A stretch of 64,000 nt of DNA from Citrus sinensis. Taxonomy: Eukaryota; Streptophyta; Magnoliopsida; Sapindales; Rutaceae. Numbering within the stretch: position 1 is the stretch's first letter; every line of letters starts with the position of its first letter. The DNA is taken from the NCBI RefSeq assembly GCF_022201045.2, contig NC_068561.1, positions 19,470,501 through 19,534,500 of the forward strand, read 5' to 3'. Made by a program: the position numbers and the translations under genes. Below, in pieces: positions 14,990-28,492 of this stretch. The notes below the pieces were generated by a model. That model saw only the letters and a list, made by a program, of their open reading frames with translations, was not told the origin of the DNA and ran no database searches.

Positions 14990-15659
14990 ATATCTATCTC
15001 ATCCAAGTTTGAGGGTAACTGTAAAGCACATAAATTACCCAATCCTGGGAAAATATCTGATCCTGTAGAGGTTGCTTTTTAAAAATGTTATATAAAATTA
15101 TGCTTCGGTGCTTTCATTGGCAAGATCAGCTGACTAAATACAGAAGACAAAAGAGTAATTATATTATATTATATTATATTATATTATATATATATATATT
15201 CACTATAAGTCCCTTCATTCCCATTCTAAGGCCGTGACACGATAATCATTAAAAAAATTCCAATGCGGATATTTACACCAAAAAAATTATCAAGAATATT
15301 ATATTAAACAAAGAATTATGACAATTATAGCTATAATTTTTAATATTATATTATTAATATGTATTTTAAAATTAAGGTAAAGATATCAGCAATTCAACAT
15401 TAAAGACAGACCTATAATTAATAATAATAATGAAGAAATTCAAATGCAGAATAACGAGTATTTTTCATTTTAAATTAATTAGAGTAATGCTATATACACA
15501 TGAAATTAGGATATAAATGACGTAATAAATAATGTGTCATTCTATAAAATCACTCTTATCGTGTGAAAATTAACTAGTATTATATATATATATAAATGAA
15601 AAATTACTGATCGATGATGTGTAACTTGCAATACAAAAGTTTATAAATATAATTGGTAA

Positions 15660-15706
15660 GGATTCTCTAAGTTACATGTATATAAGTATATAACTTAACA
15701 TTAGCC
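15660..15706. mobile_element. Deleted copy of the 8.4-kb foldback MITE
   Basis: Begins GGATTCTCTAAGTTACATG and ends TAACTTAACATTAGCC, matching both outer ends of the element at 8413-8535 with the interior missing. The flanks AATTGGTAA and AATTACTAA agree at 7 of 9 positions, consistent with an old 9-bp duplication. Confidence 0.65.
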
Positions 15707-16240
15707 AATTACTAAACGATTTCATGCGACGAATAAAAATCTAACTCGTATCAATGAATCCTCAAATGGCAGCGGGAATGTCACAGAGCGTGTGAGCGTG
15801 ACAGCTGATAATTTCTCAACCCACCACAATCAGCATTCAGCAACCATCACATCATCACTACTCCTTCAGCTTTCTTTCTTCCTGATATTTCATTTCAACC
15901 GCCTGATTACCCTAACAACTGAACTATCACCGTCAACTATGGGCCCAAATCGCATTACAACCGCTAGATCAAAAAAACTTAAAATGCCTCGTTTAAAAAC
16001 ATAAGCATACGATTAGGCTTTTTTTTTTTTGTCTTTTCTCTCTCTTTGTATTATTCATTCACGTCGCACGCTCATCTTCTTCTTTTTTCCTATACGAGAT
16101 CGCCAATTTTGAGAGAATAAAACTCGATGGCGAGTCAACTCGTAGCCAGCTAAGTTCAGAGCAATAGATGCTGCCTTATCAACTGGGTCACAGTAGTTAG
16201 TCCGGAGTTCCATCGTCAAGATCGTTACTTTAAAACCCAG

Positions 16241-16583
16241 GTTTCTTTAATTTCAATTTCCTGTCTTTGATTCACAATTATCGATGTGTTTTTACCAAAT
16301 TTTGGAATGATAACTCTTAATTGCTGAGAATTGATTGTGGGGAAACCCTCGATGCAAAAAAAGTCGCCATCTTGTTGACATAAAATTAGGGTTTCTTTGA
16401 TTTGGGGATTTTTAAAGATTTTGTTATAAAGTTGCGATTTTTTTCTGGGTTTGAAGAATTAGTGATAAAGGAAGTGTTTTTTGATTTGGGGTTTTTGAAT
16501 TTGTCGAAAAAGAGTGGGTTTTGTGACTGGTTTTGTTCAAATTTGTGGAGGAATTAGGGTTTTTTATTTCTGGGTTTGTCCAG
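16241..16583 (+). other. Probable 5' UTR intron of the RING gene
   Basis: A CCCAG/GTTTCT donor at 16241 and a pyrimidine-rich TTTGTCCAG acceptor ending at 16583 bracket 343 nt rich in T and GGGTTT. The start codon lies 6 nt after the acceptor. A leader intron of this kind often raises expression in plants; its use here is inferred from the sequence only. Confidence 0.55.
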
Positions 16584-16589
16584 TTTGAG

Positions 16590-17858
16590 ATGGGTGAGGA
16601 GACATCCGATACAATGAATCTTGATTTGAATTTGGGTCCTGGTCCTGAGGCTCAGTCAGGATCAATTCCCACTGAGGTTGTGAATTTGGATGATTGGGTT
16701 GATGAACCTATTGATAGACTTAGGGAAGCTGTTCGGTTGAGGTCTCGACAGCGGTATAGATGGAGACAGGTTCCAATCCCTCCTGAAAGTAGGAACCTTC
16801 CAATGGAATTGGATCAATTGCTCAGCCATTCCGCTAATGGAAGTACATTACAGACAGGTGAGGGTAGTGTTGCTGCTGAGGAAAGAGCCAATGAGGTACC
16901 CAAAACATGTGAAAACAACACTGGATTTTTGGAAGATGAAGTATCGGAGAAGAAAGATGATGATGAGAAAGGTAGTGGAAATGATGGGAGTTTCTTCGAT
17001 TGCAATATCTGTTTAGATTTGTCTAGGGACCCTGTTGTGACTTGCTGTGGTCACTTGTTCTGTTGGCCTTGCCTTTACAGATGGTTACACGTGCATTCAG
17101 ATGCAAAGGAATGTCCAGTGTGCAAGGGTGAGGTCACGGTTAAAAATATCACACCTATATATGGTCGTGGGAATAGCACACGTGAACCAGAAGAGGACTC
17201 GAGTCTTAAGATCCCTCTAAGGCCCCAAGGACGGCGGATTGAGAGTTTGAGGCAAACCATTCAGAGAACTGCTTACAGTTTTCCAGTAGAGGAGATGATC
17301 CGTCGTCTTGGAAGTAGATTTGATTTGGCCCGTGATTTGACACCACTACGTGATGGCAGCAGTGCCAGGGAAACAGGAGAAAGAGCAAATTCCTTGATAA
17401 ATAGGATTCTGACATCCCGGGGTATTCGTGGAGAGCAAAACACAGTTTCAGCTCCCCCAGATGATGTAGACGTGCAGAGTGGCTCAAATGCTGAGGGGGA
17501 AGCCCGTTTTCTCCATTCTCTATTAATGCGAAGACAAGCGCAAGCACATAGGGCTCCGACCTTTTCCTCTTCATTTTCTTCTACATTAAATTCAGCTGAA
17601 AGAGTGCTTGAGTTTTATTTTCGGAACCTTCCTGAAAGAAGAAATCAAGAGCAACCTTCACCGCCAGTTGATGATAGAGATTCTTTCTCAAGCATTGCTG
17701 CTGTTATAAACTCGGAGAGTCAAATGGACACTGCGGTGGAAATTGATTCTATGGTATCCCTTTCTACTTCATCCTCCCGGAGAAGAAGTGACAGTTCTAG
17801 GGTTTCGGATGTGGACAGTGGGGATTCTCGTGCCCCAAGAAGAAGACGCTTGAACTAA
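16590..17858 (+). CDS. RING-HC E3 ubiquitin ligase, RMA/RNF5-like
   Basis: Single coding exon, 422 aa from the ATG at 16590. The frame stays open upstream only through the probable leader intron and begins there on TTG, so that extension is rejected. The N-terminus has MNLDLNLGPGPE, which contains an LxLxL pattern, and VNLDDWVDEPIDRLREAVRL. A C3HC4 RING follows at residues 138-178 (CNIC, CCGHLFCWPC, CPVC), then KGEVTVKNITPIYGRG, a tail typical of RMA-type ligases that bind an E2 and transfer ubiquitin. RMA proteins end in a membrane anchor; here the C-terminus is Ser/Arg-rich and ends RRRR, with no hydrophobic helix. This suggests a soluble or nuclear member. The substrate cannot be told. It interrupts the order I recall for the Arabidopsis block, so it may be an insertion or lost there. 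Confidence 0.9.
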   Translation: MGEETSDTMNLDLNLGPGPEAQSGSIPTEVVNLDDWVDEPIDRLREAVRLRSRQRYRWRQVPIPPESRNLPMELDQLLSHSANGSTLQTGEGSVAAEERANEVPKTCENNTGFLEDEVSEKKDDDEKGSGNDGSFFDCNICLDLSRDPVVTCCGHLFCWPCLYRWLHVHSDAKECPVCKGEVTVKNITPIYGRGNSTREPEEDSSLKIPLRPQGRRIESLRQTIQRTAYSFPVEEMIRRLGSRFDLARDLTPLRDGSSARETGERANSLINRILTSRGIRGEQNTVSAPPDDVDVQSGSNAEGEARFLHSLLMRRQAQAHRAPTFSSSFSSTLNSAERVLEFYFRNLPERRNQEQPSPPVDDRDSFSSIAAVINSESQMDTAVEIDSMVSLSTSSSRRRSDSSRVSDVDSGDSRAPRRRRLN

Positions 17859-20800
17859 TAAGAGTGTCTAATAAGATGTGAGTGCTGATGCTCCTACTTC
17901 TACGGAGAGAGAGGAATTTTACACTCAACCTCAAATTACTCACCAAATATTACATTTGAACAACTATGCAACTGCCGCTTGCATTTTACTGCTTTCGATC
18001 TACTAGATTAATCACCTTCTTGCAACAGTTATTATATCTTATAGAGGTGATCATAAATTTTTAAATCATTGTTGCTTAGTTTTGTAGTTTGGAATACTAT
18101 TATCCTTTATTCAAGGTCTGTGCTTTTATCTTTCAAGTTGTATGGGAAATCAAACCTGCCGTGGAGCAAGGAGGTCAAATACCGCTCACCATTGTACATA
18201 ACCTTGCAGGTTTTATATGTTCGAGTAAAATCTTTTTTAATTAATTATTTCCACCATGTTTTATGAATCATTTTCATTTAACTTTGGATCTTGTCAGTTT
18301 ATATTGATTACTCTGACTTGGCAGGGGATTAGTTAATAGTTTGTGTTATTTGTTGCTCTGTATTGATTACCTTGGTTCTGAGTTTGTTCTAGTGATATCA
18401 AACGTCAAGAGGTCTTGTGTTTCTCATAAAGCAAATCTCTTTCTCTATCAATTCTAAAAGAGGATAACCAATTACACCCACTTGGAGTTATGATCAGGCT
18501 ATGGAATGATAATGGTATATTTGACTATTTTCTGAGGACATTGTCATATTGTATGTTTCAAATTTGATAAAAGAGTGCTAGGCATGTATGTCTTTAGAAA
18601 ATGTGTACAATTTGATGGCCAATCAATGATGTCCATACAACAAATTAGAGCTTCAGAAAACACAACTCCACAATCTAAATCTTAAACACAGTTTGTTTTG
18701 GATAATTCCCTTGGTAATGTTCACGAGAGGAGATACAATAATCTCTTTTATCTCTCTTGAATGGTTTGTCATTGTTATGTCATAGCAAAATGAGCTTATG
18801 ACTTCCATAATATTATGTTTTGCATAACAATTCATTGATTTCATTCAATTCCTACGTTTAAAATATTTAGTAAATTTTTACACTCAGTTTGACGAAGTAA
18901 CTATTCTTTAGCAGAATAGAATCTCTCAATTATAGTACAGTCTGCTTGCAATATCCTATTGCTTGTATATATACACAGAAAATATTTTTAAATTTAAATT
19001 AATTTTTTTCAACCTTTTGTGAATTTTGTGTTACACATTCAATCTTATGCTTAGCAGCTGAACTTTTAGTTGGGATTTAACCCGAATTAAAAAATAATAA
19101 TAATAAATAAATAAGAACATGAATATGGGTGATTTTAAAGGCTAATGGATGATTAGTCTTGCCCGTAAATTTATTGCCTCCAACAAAAATGCTCCGGTTG
19201 CTCATTGAAGTATCTATTTTATAAGAAAATTTTCCAATTCAGATTTATAATCCGGAATTAAAATTCGGAATAAGTTCATAATGACGTGAATATACTTTTA
19301 CAACGTTATCAAATAATTTACAATGATATAAAAATATATTCACATTATTATCAATTCATCTTAAATTTTAATAAAGTCCAATATCCTCAGTGCAACTCGT
19401 GCAAATGTAATTTTTTAATTAAAAGTTTTTCAACTTCCCCATTTTTTTCTGTTACCGGTGTCTATGTTTGTATATTTATCTTTATCTCCCTTTGTTTGTC
19501 TAATTGAACACCACTAGTCTCTCTGACTATTTTTCTGAAATAAAATAAGTCAATTAGCTATAAAAAGATAGAAATTCTTCAATATATTTTCTAATTAAAT
19601 TTCTTTTAAATATTATGACTACTCTATTATGTAAATCATAAAAAGAAATCATCAAATTGTTAAATTAGTTGGTAGTTTATGGGTGCGTTTGTGATTGAAG
19701 TTGGGTGGCTGTGGCTTAAAAACTACAGCACTAAAGTGTTTGGTAAATACTAACTGCTGTAGTTTGAAATTTATGTTGAAATAATTTTTCACTTGTATCG
19801 TGAAAAATATATTATATCTTTAATAATTTTATTTAAATTTTATATTGCCTATAAATTATTAACTTTTATTTCATACTTACAGTTTTTTTTTTCCACAGCA
19901 GCTGTAGTTTCCACAGTACAGCTACAGCACCTCAATTCCAAACAGGACCTATGATTTGTTTAGATTTTTATTTTTTTTCCAACAAATACGAGTTTAATCA
20001 TGTATATATACTACAAATTTTCATCATCTTAAACATGTTTTTGAAAAATTCTCTCTCAGACAATTAGCACTACCGTCCACATTTTGTGTAATAACGATAT
20101 TGGTCGAACTGGCTGAACCGGACTGTTTACCCAAACGGAAAATTCAAATGTTCAATCTTCAATCTTGCCCAGCCCAAAACCCAACTGTTTGGACTAGCCC
20201 AGCCCAGGACCCAAACACAGCAGCATGAGACATGAGTTTTCGTTTAGAGTGGCGCCATGGGCACCCCACCTGTTACCCTCGGATAACCCTCTTTTAAATA
20301 CACCCACTAAAATATTAATTAAATTCTATATGCCAATAACACCCATTTTAGTTCCACAAATGTCCTTGTATCCTTCTTTCTTAGTGGCATCGGTATGAGA
20401 GAGAAAAAAAAAAAGGAACAAAAGAAATGCTTTCTCGTTTAAAAAAAAGATTGATAGATACTAATCCAATTCATTTTACATTCTGAATGTGACAATTCCA
20501 CACTCAGGAGAACAATTCGCTATAACTGTAGAAGAAATCAAGCCTTCCATAATTTTAAACTAATTCAGTAAAAAATTTAGTCCGAGAAAACCACTAATTT
20601 AAGGATAAAAACATAAATGAATAAAAATCTTTTCACCATAACAACAAATTGTTTGTTTTTTTTTTTATAAAAAAATAAAAACTCAAGTGGGGTTAGAGGA
20701 AGAGAGATGAAATGTCAATTCAATTAAAGTTTAAAATGTAAATTTAAGATATAGAGGTTTTACAATAATTTTTTTAAGGGTGCTAATAGCTCCACTCTTT

Positions 20801-22075
20801 TTTTTTTATATATATAATTTTTTTTCTAATCTTCATCATTTGACTGTTGAAACCATTAATCAGAGTGTCGTGTTTTTTTTGTTTTGCAATAAGGATTAAT
20901 GAATCTAACAATTGGTTAAAGAAACAAGTTTTTATTTGCCAGTTAAATAATTCCATACGTATAAAAAGCGTACAAACAGTTTATGATGAGGGTGTGAGTT
21001 TATAAAATTAAATAGATTAAAGCATTATATAATTACAAGATTAATCAATTATTTATTGATGTATAATCTCTTATCGCGTACGCCTAATCATGTTAATTCG
21101 AAGCGTGACAGTGCGACAGTAATTGTTTCCAAACATATTCCATTATTCTTAGTGATTCTTTTTTTTTTGTTAAGAATTTTGATGTTTTTAAGTCTAATAC
21201 GAACGATTAAAACAAAACGTTTAATTACTGTTCCAACCATTGCAGTGGCAATTAAGTGTTAATCAAATATAATGAAATGAGATTGTTGATGGAACACGAT
21301 GATGATGTTGATGTGATCATGATAAGTAAGATAATATGATGATGGACACAAGCCTTGGCCCCGGGAAAAAAAAAATGAAAAACATAATGATTGGCTGAAA
21401 CATAGGCTATGATTGTGCACACGGGAGAGTAAATTTGAAGCCATCATTTATTAATTAATCGCTTGTGTATGCCATTGATTGTTCAAATTCAATGGTCAAA
21501 AGTCCTTATTACTTCCGGTAATTGACCCGACACTTCTCTTTTCCATTTTCATCTTTTTCAACTTCTCTTAATTTTCCCTACCAAAACCAAAATTCTACAA
21601 AATTGGTTGTGATATTGAACCAGAAGCATGCAAGCCAGCAAGACTAAAATCGGGGCCTATGATCAAGCCCCCAGTATGATCAAATAGAAAATAATTATTA
21701 GCCATCGGGTCCCCTGCTGCCGTTAGGTACATTGTTGCTTATTCAAGAATAAAAAAGACTGTATAAAGAAATTCAAAGGTAGTTTATTTTTAAGTCCAAA
21801 GTCTAAACATATGACTCAACAATAATTCAAACATTTAAATCTCGTTTTACTTTGAATGATTATGCCTCAATATCTTTCTTATGGACTTGCCCTTTTGACC
21901 TCTTATAATTCTTGCATGTGCTATAAAATTTCACAAGATTTGTGCATAATCTATTGAGACCAACATGGACTAGTAAAAAATTGACGAATTGATGACTTTG
22001 ATTATTAATATAATTAAATGCTTTGGAACCTAACACGAAATTTCAGCTCCGAAGCAAATACCCAGAGGGTCATAT
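17859..22075. other. Intergenic region with a hAT-like MITE
   Basis: 3' flank of the RING gene, then AT-rich sequence. GCCCA-rich motifs cluster near 20160-20215. I see no gene. The short open frames near 18069, 19286 and 21056 have no recognisable content. Confidence 0.5.
19680..19953. mobile_element. hAT-like MITE
   Basis: Starts GGGTGCGTTTGTGATTG and ends near CAATTCCAAACAGGACCT, an inverted counterpart (AGGTCCTGTTTGG). CAGC/GCTGTAG motifs mirror each other in both halves around an AT-rich core. A related sequence lies at about 38308-38540. I could not find a clean target-site duplication, so the superfamily is a guess. Confidence 0.55.
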
Positions 22076-22079
22076 GTCC

Positions 22080-22340
22080 ATGGCGTAATAGTGAGATCAA
22101 TCAAACAAAGATGGAGATCAATCACACACATCTATCGTAAAGCGAATTCAGCTGCGGACTTCATGACTAATATGGCTCATTCAATTTCTGTTGGTTCGCA
22201 CTCGTTCCCTAACCCACATGTGGGTATTTATTTTATTATTTTGCAAGACATGTTTGGGGTTACTCAACCCCGTTTTGTTCATGTCTAGCTCTCTCTGAAG
22301 AGCCCCCTTTAATAATAATAAAAAATCAAAAAAAAAGAAA
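22080..22340 (+). mobile_element. LINE 3' relic (RNase H end plus A-rich tail)
   Basis: The open frame to 22288 ends with the typical plant LINE-associated RNase H terminus: THIYRKANSAADFMTNMAH, then a Pro/Phe-rich tail ending GVTQPRFVHV. It is followed within 50 nt by AATAATAATAAAAAATC and an A-run. Reverse transcriptase and endonuclease are absent, so this is a 5'-truncated dead copy. Confidence 0.7.
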
Positions 22341-23067
22341 GTTATCGCAACTCTACTTATATAAAGCTCTGTTATGGGACAGCTCACGAATGAGCTTAAG
22401 AATTGTGAATGTTGATTGCTTTGATTGAACGATTCAAAGAGAACTTCCCCATGAAGAAACGACTACAGCGGAAAAAAATGTCAGCATAATTATAGAATAG
22501 TCAAAACACTTGAAGATCATCAGCATAAAAACAAATTCCTAATTAGTATTATTCTAACAAATCCCAAGTTTGAAACTTTCAACCTGCTGGTCCGTTCTCA
22601 ATCTTTGAATAGTTTCGTATACATAATATAATAAGACGATAAATAAGCCGTTTGAAAAGTATCTTTTCTAATGAGGCAGCAGCCGTTTACAATTATTGAA
22701 ACCCTAGGTAGCTAGCTCATCTTTAGGATGGCCACATAGACAGTAAATATTAATGGAATTTTTATAGGGTTTCTTGTCCCTTACTTTCCCAGCAAAACGC
22801 AGCATCCCAGGATGAGAAAATGCGACAGTGCATAATGATAATGATTATGATAATGGTGATAACGGTAATGATTATGATAATGAAAGAAAGCATGGCAAAT
22901 GTTTAATGATTGTGTTTGGCAAAAGGAACAAGATCGATGCTTCTATTTTTTAAGTTGCATGCCAAATTTTCTTATCTTGGTAATCATAACAAAATCAATT
23001 ATTTGTTGAACAAATTATTGCTTTTTTACTTTTAACCTAGGTTTAGTTAGTAGTTTAGACTTTAGAG

Positions 23068-23110
23068 CGAGAGAGAGAGAGAGAGTATATATATATATAT
23101 ATATATATAT
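23068..23110. repeat. (GA)n(TA)n microsatellite
   Basis: An uninterrupted GA run followed directly by a TA run. Sequence-visible simple repeat only. Confidence 0.85.
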
Positions 23111-26100
23111 GCAATCATGTGGCTGATATGCATGAAACCGTTGCCCAATTAAACTTCCTTTAATTTTGATTATTCTTTGTGATTAAGGGCTAATAGTCTA
23201 AAGTTTCACATCCGTCGAAATTTGTTATTTTTCCCGAGTGTGTGTGTGTGTGTCATGATTTTATTTGGCGATGGAGAGAATTATAATTACGTACACAACT
23301 AGCTAGCTCATTTGTTTGGAAGTGCTTAACATGATTTTTTATTATAGCCTTGTTGTATAATTAATAACTGTATAACACTATCATTATGTTTTATGCATAT
23401 ATGTGCCACCAGCAAGCAATATAATGACTAATAATTTTTTATTTTCATTATTTTCACTCATCATTTAAAAAATTATGACTTAATTAATGGCTTTCAACCA
23501 ATAATCCGTATACAGTAATTAATTAATATCCAGCTACTCTGTGTGTTCAAAATAAAATATAATAAAAATCCAGCCATATATTTTCACTCAACAAAATCAT
23601 ATCTTTATAAATACATCTGTAGTTATGACAACCAATCATGACAAACTTAATCAAATGCAAACATTGAAAATATTATTATATGAGTGTATCACAAGCAATA
23701 CATCCAAAACCTTTTTTTGTTTCCTATGTTATTAGTATTCAAGGGTAAAGCCAGAATTAGCCCTGCCCCACTAATATTTGCTTCAAAAAAAAAAATTACT
23801 AATGACCAAAAGTATTTGTTTGCGATATCAAATTAAATCATGGGAGCCTATAATAGAATAGAGAATCCGAATTTATGAAAGCAATAAAAGGTCGATCTTA
23901 TAATCAGGAGAGTATTCTGATGTACAGAAATATTCATTCTTCATTAATTTGTATAGCGAGACTGGTAACTTTAGAGAGAAAGAGAGGGGGAAAAGAAGGG
24001 AAAATAGTAATAACATGCAATTAGTTAGTTTTCCTTTTTTTTTTTTGAATTAAGATAGATGTAATATCACATCTTAAAGTTAAGGTTGGTAGAATTCTCC
24101 AACCCCCACTTTGGATTTGGTACAAAAATTTATTCTGATTTACTATTTGGATTTAGATTTAGAACTTAATTTTGTCCTGGTTCACTATCAAGGATAAGAT
24201 TCGAGACATTTGAAAATTTTAAATTCTCTAAAATCTAATTTTTCAAAAGTGTATGATAAGTACAGATCTAACATATCGATTATAGGCGTATGACCTGTCG
24301 TTTATGATAGAATTTATAGCATATATAGCAAACTCACGTCATTCCGAACATTTGAGGATCCCAATTGAAATTTAGGACAAGATTGTCCCAATTTAATGTT
24401 TGAGATGACACTCAAGAGGGATTTTCCCCTTACTTTACTTTCAAGACGGATTGAGATTGGCAAATCACAATAAGTATGTTCTGTATGATTGCCAACCATA
24501 CTTATAACTTGAACCCAAAGAGTAAAAAAGAAAAAAAGATGTGATAATATTATTAATATTTTTTTAATTTAGAAAGTCCATAGAACTATCGCAAATATTC
24601 ACAATTTTGAATTTAAAAAATACGTGTAGAAAAAGCATCAAATTACCAAAGTCATTGTATCTTATTTCTTTCTTAAGTCGTTTTTTTTTTTAACCTTTAA
24701 TTTGAGCACCATCATATTGAATAGCACATCTAGAAACAATGAAACTCTTAATTTCTTGTAAGATAATCAACTAACTTATCTTTAGTTAGTCCAATGAAAT
24801 TTTACTTTTTTTTATTTATATAAATGAAATTCTAGCTTATATATGTAATGATTTGAAAGTACAAAATCAAACTTGAAAGGGAGGAGGAGAAAGCAAAAAA
24901 GGGTAATTATTAATTAATGCGGGAATTAATAGAAGAGCATAGAAAGGAATGGGTATAGCAAAAAATGGGAAGGAGATATATACAAGGGCACAAACCCCAC
25001 ACACATGCAGTATACAGAAGGAAATTCACACAAATGGCAGAGCTGACAAAAGGAGCCCCAGTCCCCAGAGAAAATTCATCATTACAAAAATTGACTGTCG
25101 TCCCTTCATCTCCTCCTTTTTGGCCACTGCATGCTCATTGTCCCATTTCGTCTCTGACAACTTCTCTGCTCCATCTTTTTCTTCTTTTACCCGCAGACCC
25201 AAATCTTTTGCAGGCTCTTTCTCATATCTTGTCGAGAGTGGGGATGGTAAGATGATTTATTACTGTCTAGTTTCAATTTCATTTACCAAATTTACGGGGT
25301 AGAGGGTAGTAACATTGAGGTCCCTGAGTTTTAGTAAAATCACAAGTACGGAGGCGGTTGGATTTAGTTAAGAACTCATTAATGAAATTAATAATTTAAC
25401 TATTAGTACATGTAAAAATTGTTTTTTAATATTATACTACAAATGCAATAATGTTTTAGTAGAATCACAAGCAGACAGTCGTCTTCTTTTTTTTTTTTTC
25501 ACATGAATTCAAGTTATTAGATTTAGTTGAAAAACTTAACATAACATTAATATTTTAATTTTATTCAAATTAATATGACATTATATAATTTGTTAAATGA
25601 AAATATAAAATAATAAAATCACATTATATTGGTCACCCGCTTAAATAATGTCTTTATTCAAGACTCATGTGACGCTACATCAGTTTATATAAAAGAGTTT
25701 TGCAGCTGTATTAATACTTATAATTTAACTGTCATTACTTTTTATTTTTTAATATTATATTACAAATCTACCAATATCTTAAAATTTATCTATATATATT
25801 AACAAAATGTAATAAGTAACAACTATAGGGGTTCCTCGATAACAATTTTAAAAATAAAAACTATGTCGTTTTGATTTTATCGAAATTTACAGAGCCGAAT
25901 GTTATGGCCTTCTTTTTCTTTTATGTCTGATTTTTTTTTTTTTTAAAAAAAAAAGGTACACGATGGAGTTGTAAATTGTAACGGCAGCAACAAAATGCTG
26001 TACGTATTCTATCCCGAATTATTGCAAAGCTAATAATATTTGGAGGGCAAACAAACAGAAAAAATGAGGACAAAAACCATACAAAGAAAAAGAATGAATG

Positions 26101-28388
26101 AGACTCACTGATACCATACACACAGCCATTCAATCAGCTCATAATAATTTGAGTTCGGGGCTACCTCCATGGACCCCCCCCTATCTCTCTCTCTCTAGGG
26201 TTCCAATTAATTAACCATAATTATAGTGATAATAATAATAACAATAATTACTATTCTTATTATTAAATTATTACAACAATAACAATAATAATAATAGGCC
26301 CTAATATTATTATCCCACGTACAAATGATTGCTGCTGAACAGATTGTCTCCTTAGTATAATGCACAGTGTCTCAATTTTAACCCCACCACCTTCCCTGTT
26401 TCATCATCATCATCATTGGATCTTCTTCTTCCTCCTCGCACCACCCAATCCCATCACCAATTCTTTTACATTTTTATTTTAATTTTTATTGTATAATAAT
26501 CATTATTTCATATCACGTCATTTCTCTGACTCTGTGATGAGCCCATTCTCATAAACCATCATTACTCTTCCACGCGTCTCTCACGTGACTCTAGCTCCCC
26601 TTCCCCTTCAGGCTTTAGCTCTTGTTTTGATGATATTGACTGCATTTGCAAAAACATAAATAATTAATTAATATTTGGTTTTTCAAACCTCCCTAATGAA
26701 TGCGACCGTGACCCAATTTATTCTGAAGTAACATCTATCTAATTTAAGTTAGATTTTTTTTCACCTCCCGGTAAGGGTAATATGTGGACTAAAGGGTTGG
26801 TAACGGATTCAAATCCTCTCATAAATTAATCAATATTTATTTGTTTTAAGATGGATTGATACGTGGCATTTATTAAATCGAATGTTAAGAGTTAATTTAA
26901 AATCTAATTTGGTAACTAGGATGTATAAGCCAATATGGCAAGAGAATTTTAATCACATGTTAATTGATTTAGACAAAACTAGGATTTTCTCACTTTCGCC
27001 CCCCACCCTCAAATTATGCCCTCTTTTAAGGTTAAGGGGAACCAAATTTGAAAGCCCCTCAAATCATGGAGGAAAGGGAGAAGATGCATGGTTTCTCACA
27101 CTTAGGAATTTTATTTTTAATAATTTATTTTCCACGAAATGATTGACTCCTTGACTAATTGGGATCCATCACGTTCTAATCAAATAGCTAGGAGAACTTT
27201 TATTTCAATTCGGCAATATATTGGTTGAGATTTGGATGTGGGTATCAATTTTTTTTTTAAAATGAGAGCACGACTAATTAATATAATAATTATTCTTTTA
27301 ATACGGTACGTATATACTGTATATCAAGCAACAAATATGTATAACATATTTTAAAATGTTGAACAAATAATTAATGGTATATACTAGGTATTCTAATGCC
27401 AATAGTTTACATTGTGTATAATATACATGTATAGCCATCAAGAATGATATCCAAATAGAGACAAAACACAATTTTTTTTGGCCATAAAACTATCCAATGC
27501 CCAAGGTAATTAGATATTTGTATTAATGAAAAGTAGATTAGGGTTTATGGAACTTAAGCAGTGTCGATGAAGTAGTTGGTGCGGCTATTTTAATTATTAT
27601 GGGTGACTTCATTAATTATCCCATGGTTGAAAAATGGTCCCACCCAATAATAATTCACGCAGATCTCTTTCCAACTTATCATTAAAGCCTGCATGACTTC
27701 AATTATTGCAATGATCCCAAAAGCATGACAAATCTGACCTGCTCACAACCTCTAGATGTCCTTTTTTTTTTTTTTTCTCCACTCGAAAAATAAAAGAAAA
27801 TAATAATCCATTTAATAAATTAACTCATCTCACGCGCAAGGACCACCACCACCAACACCACCAATTTATCTCAAAACCTAGGCTCCCATTCATTGGATGC
27901 CCCCTTGATCATTAGACCCATGCAATCCATGTGTGGTACGATTTTCCCCATTTTTTGTTACCAATTTTTAAGGTTTATTTTTCTTTAAATCTCAAATTGA
28001 AATAGACAATCTCGGTGAGATATGCAAATCAAGTTATTTGTACATCCACCCATCCATCTAATCTAATATAAGATTTTGTCAATTCTCACAGGATTATTTA
28101 ACCGGCACTCTTGGCTCCATAAATCTTAACATAATCTTCAACTTATTAAATACCCATTTCTAATTTTCATCGTACTTCCAAATTTTAATTATTAGGGCAC
28201 GGCTCCATCGAATGGATATGTGGTGGTTGGCATAAGTTATGACCCCCGGCAAGTTTTTTCTTTTAAGATTTCATATCTTTTATCACCAATCTCGAATTAT
28301 ATATTAATAAATTCATGTACAAGACTTAAAAAATGCGTAACAGACAAACAGACTAAAGTAAGATAACATGTCTGTAACATATATGATT

Positions 28389-28492
28389 ATGTAGCGACCG
28401 TTGAATGAAAATTCAACAGTTGTGAAAATAATATAATTTTATTATTTTAAATTTTCACAATCGTTAAATTTTCATCCAACAGCTGCTACGTA
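28389..28492. mobile_element. Short foldback element, possible MITE
   Basis: The left arm GTAGCGACCGTTGAATG through GTTGTGAAAATAATA is mirrored by a right arm ending CATCCAACAGCTGCTAC, with several mismatches around an A/T-rich centre. No clear target-site duplication was found. Confidence 0.55.

Noticed and set aside
16533-16589. In-frame N-terminal extension of the RING protein
   Set aside because: It begins on TTG and lies inside the probable leader intron; the first ATG in frame is 16590, just after a good acceptor.
24949-25302. 117-aa open frame on the plus strand
   Set aside because: No recognisable motif, an overlapping frame of similar length, and biased CT-rich composition; could be a leader but no gene follows.
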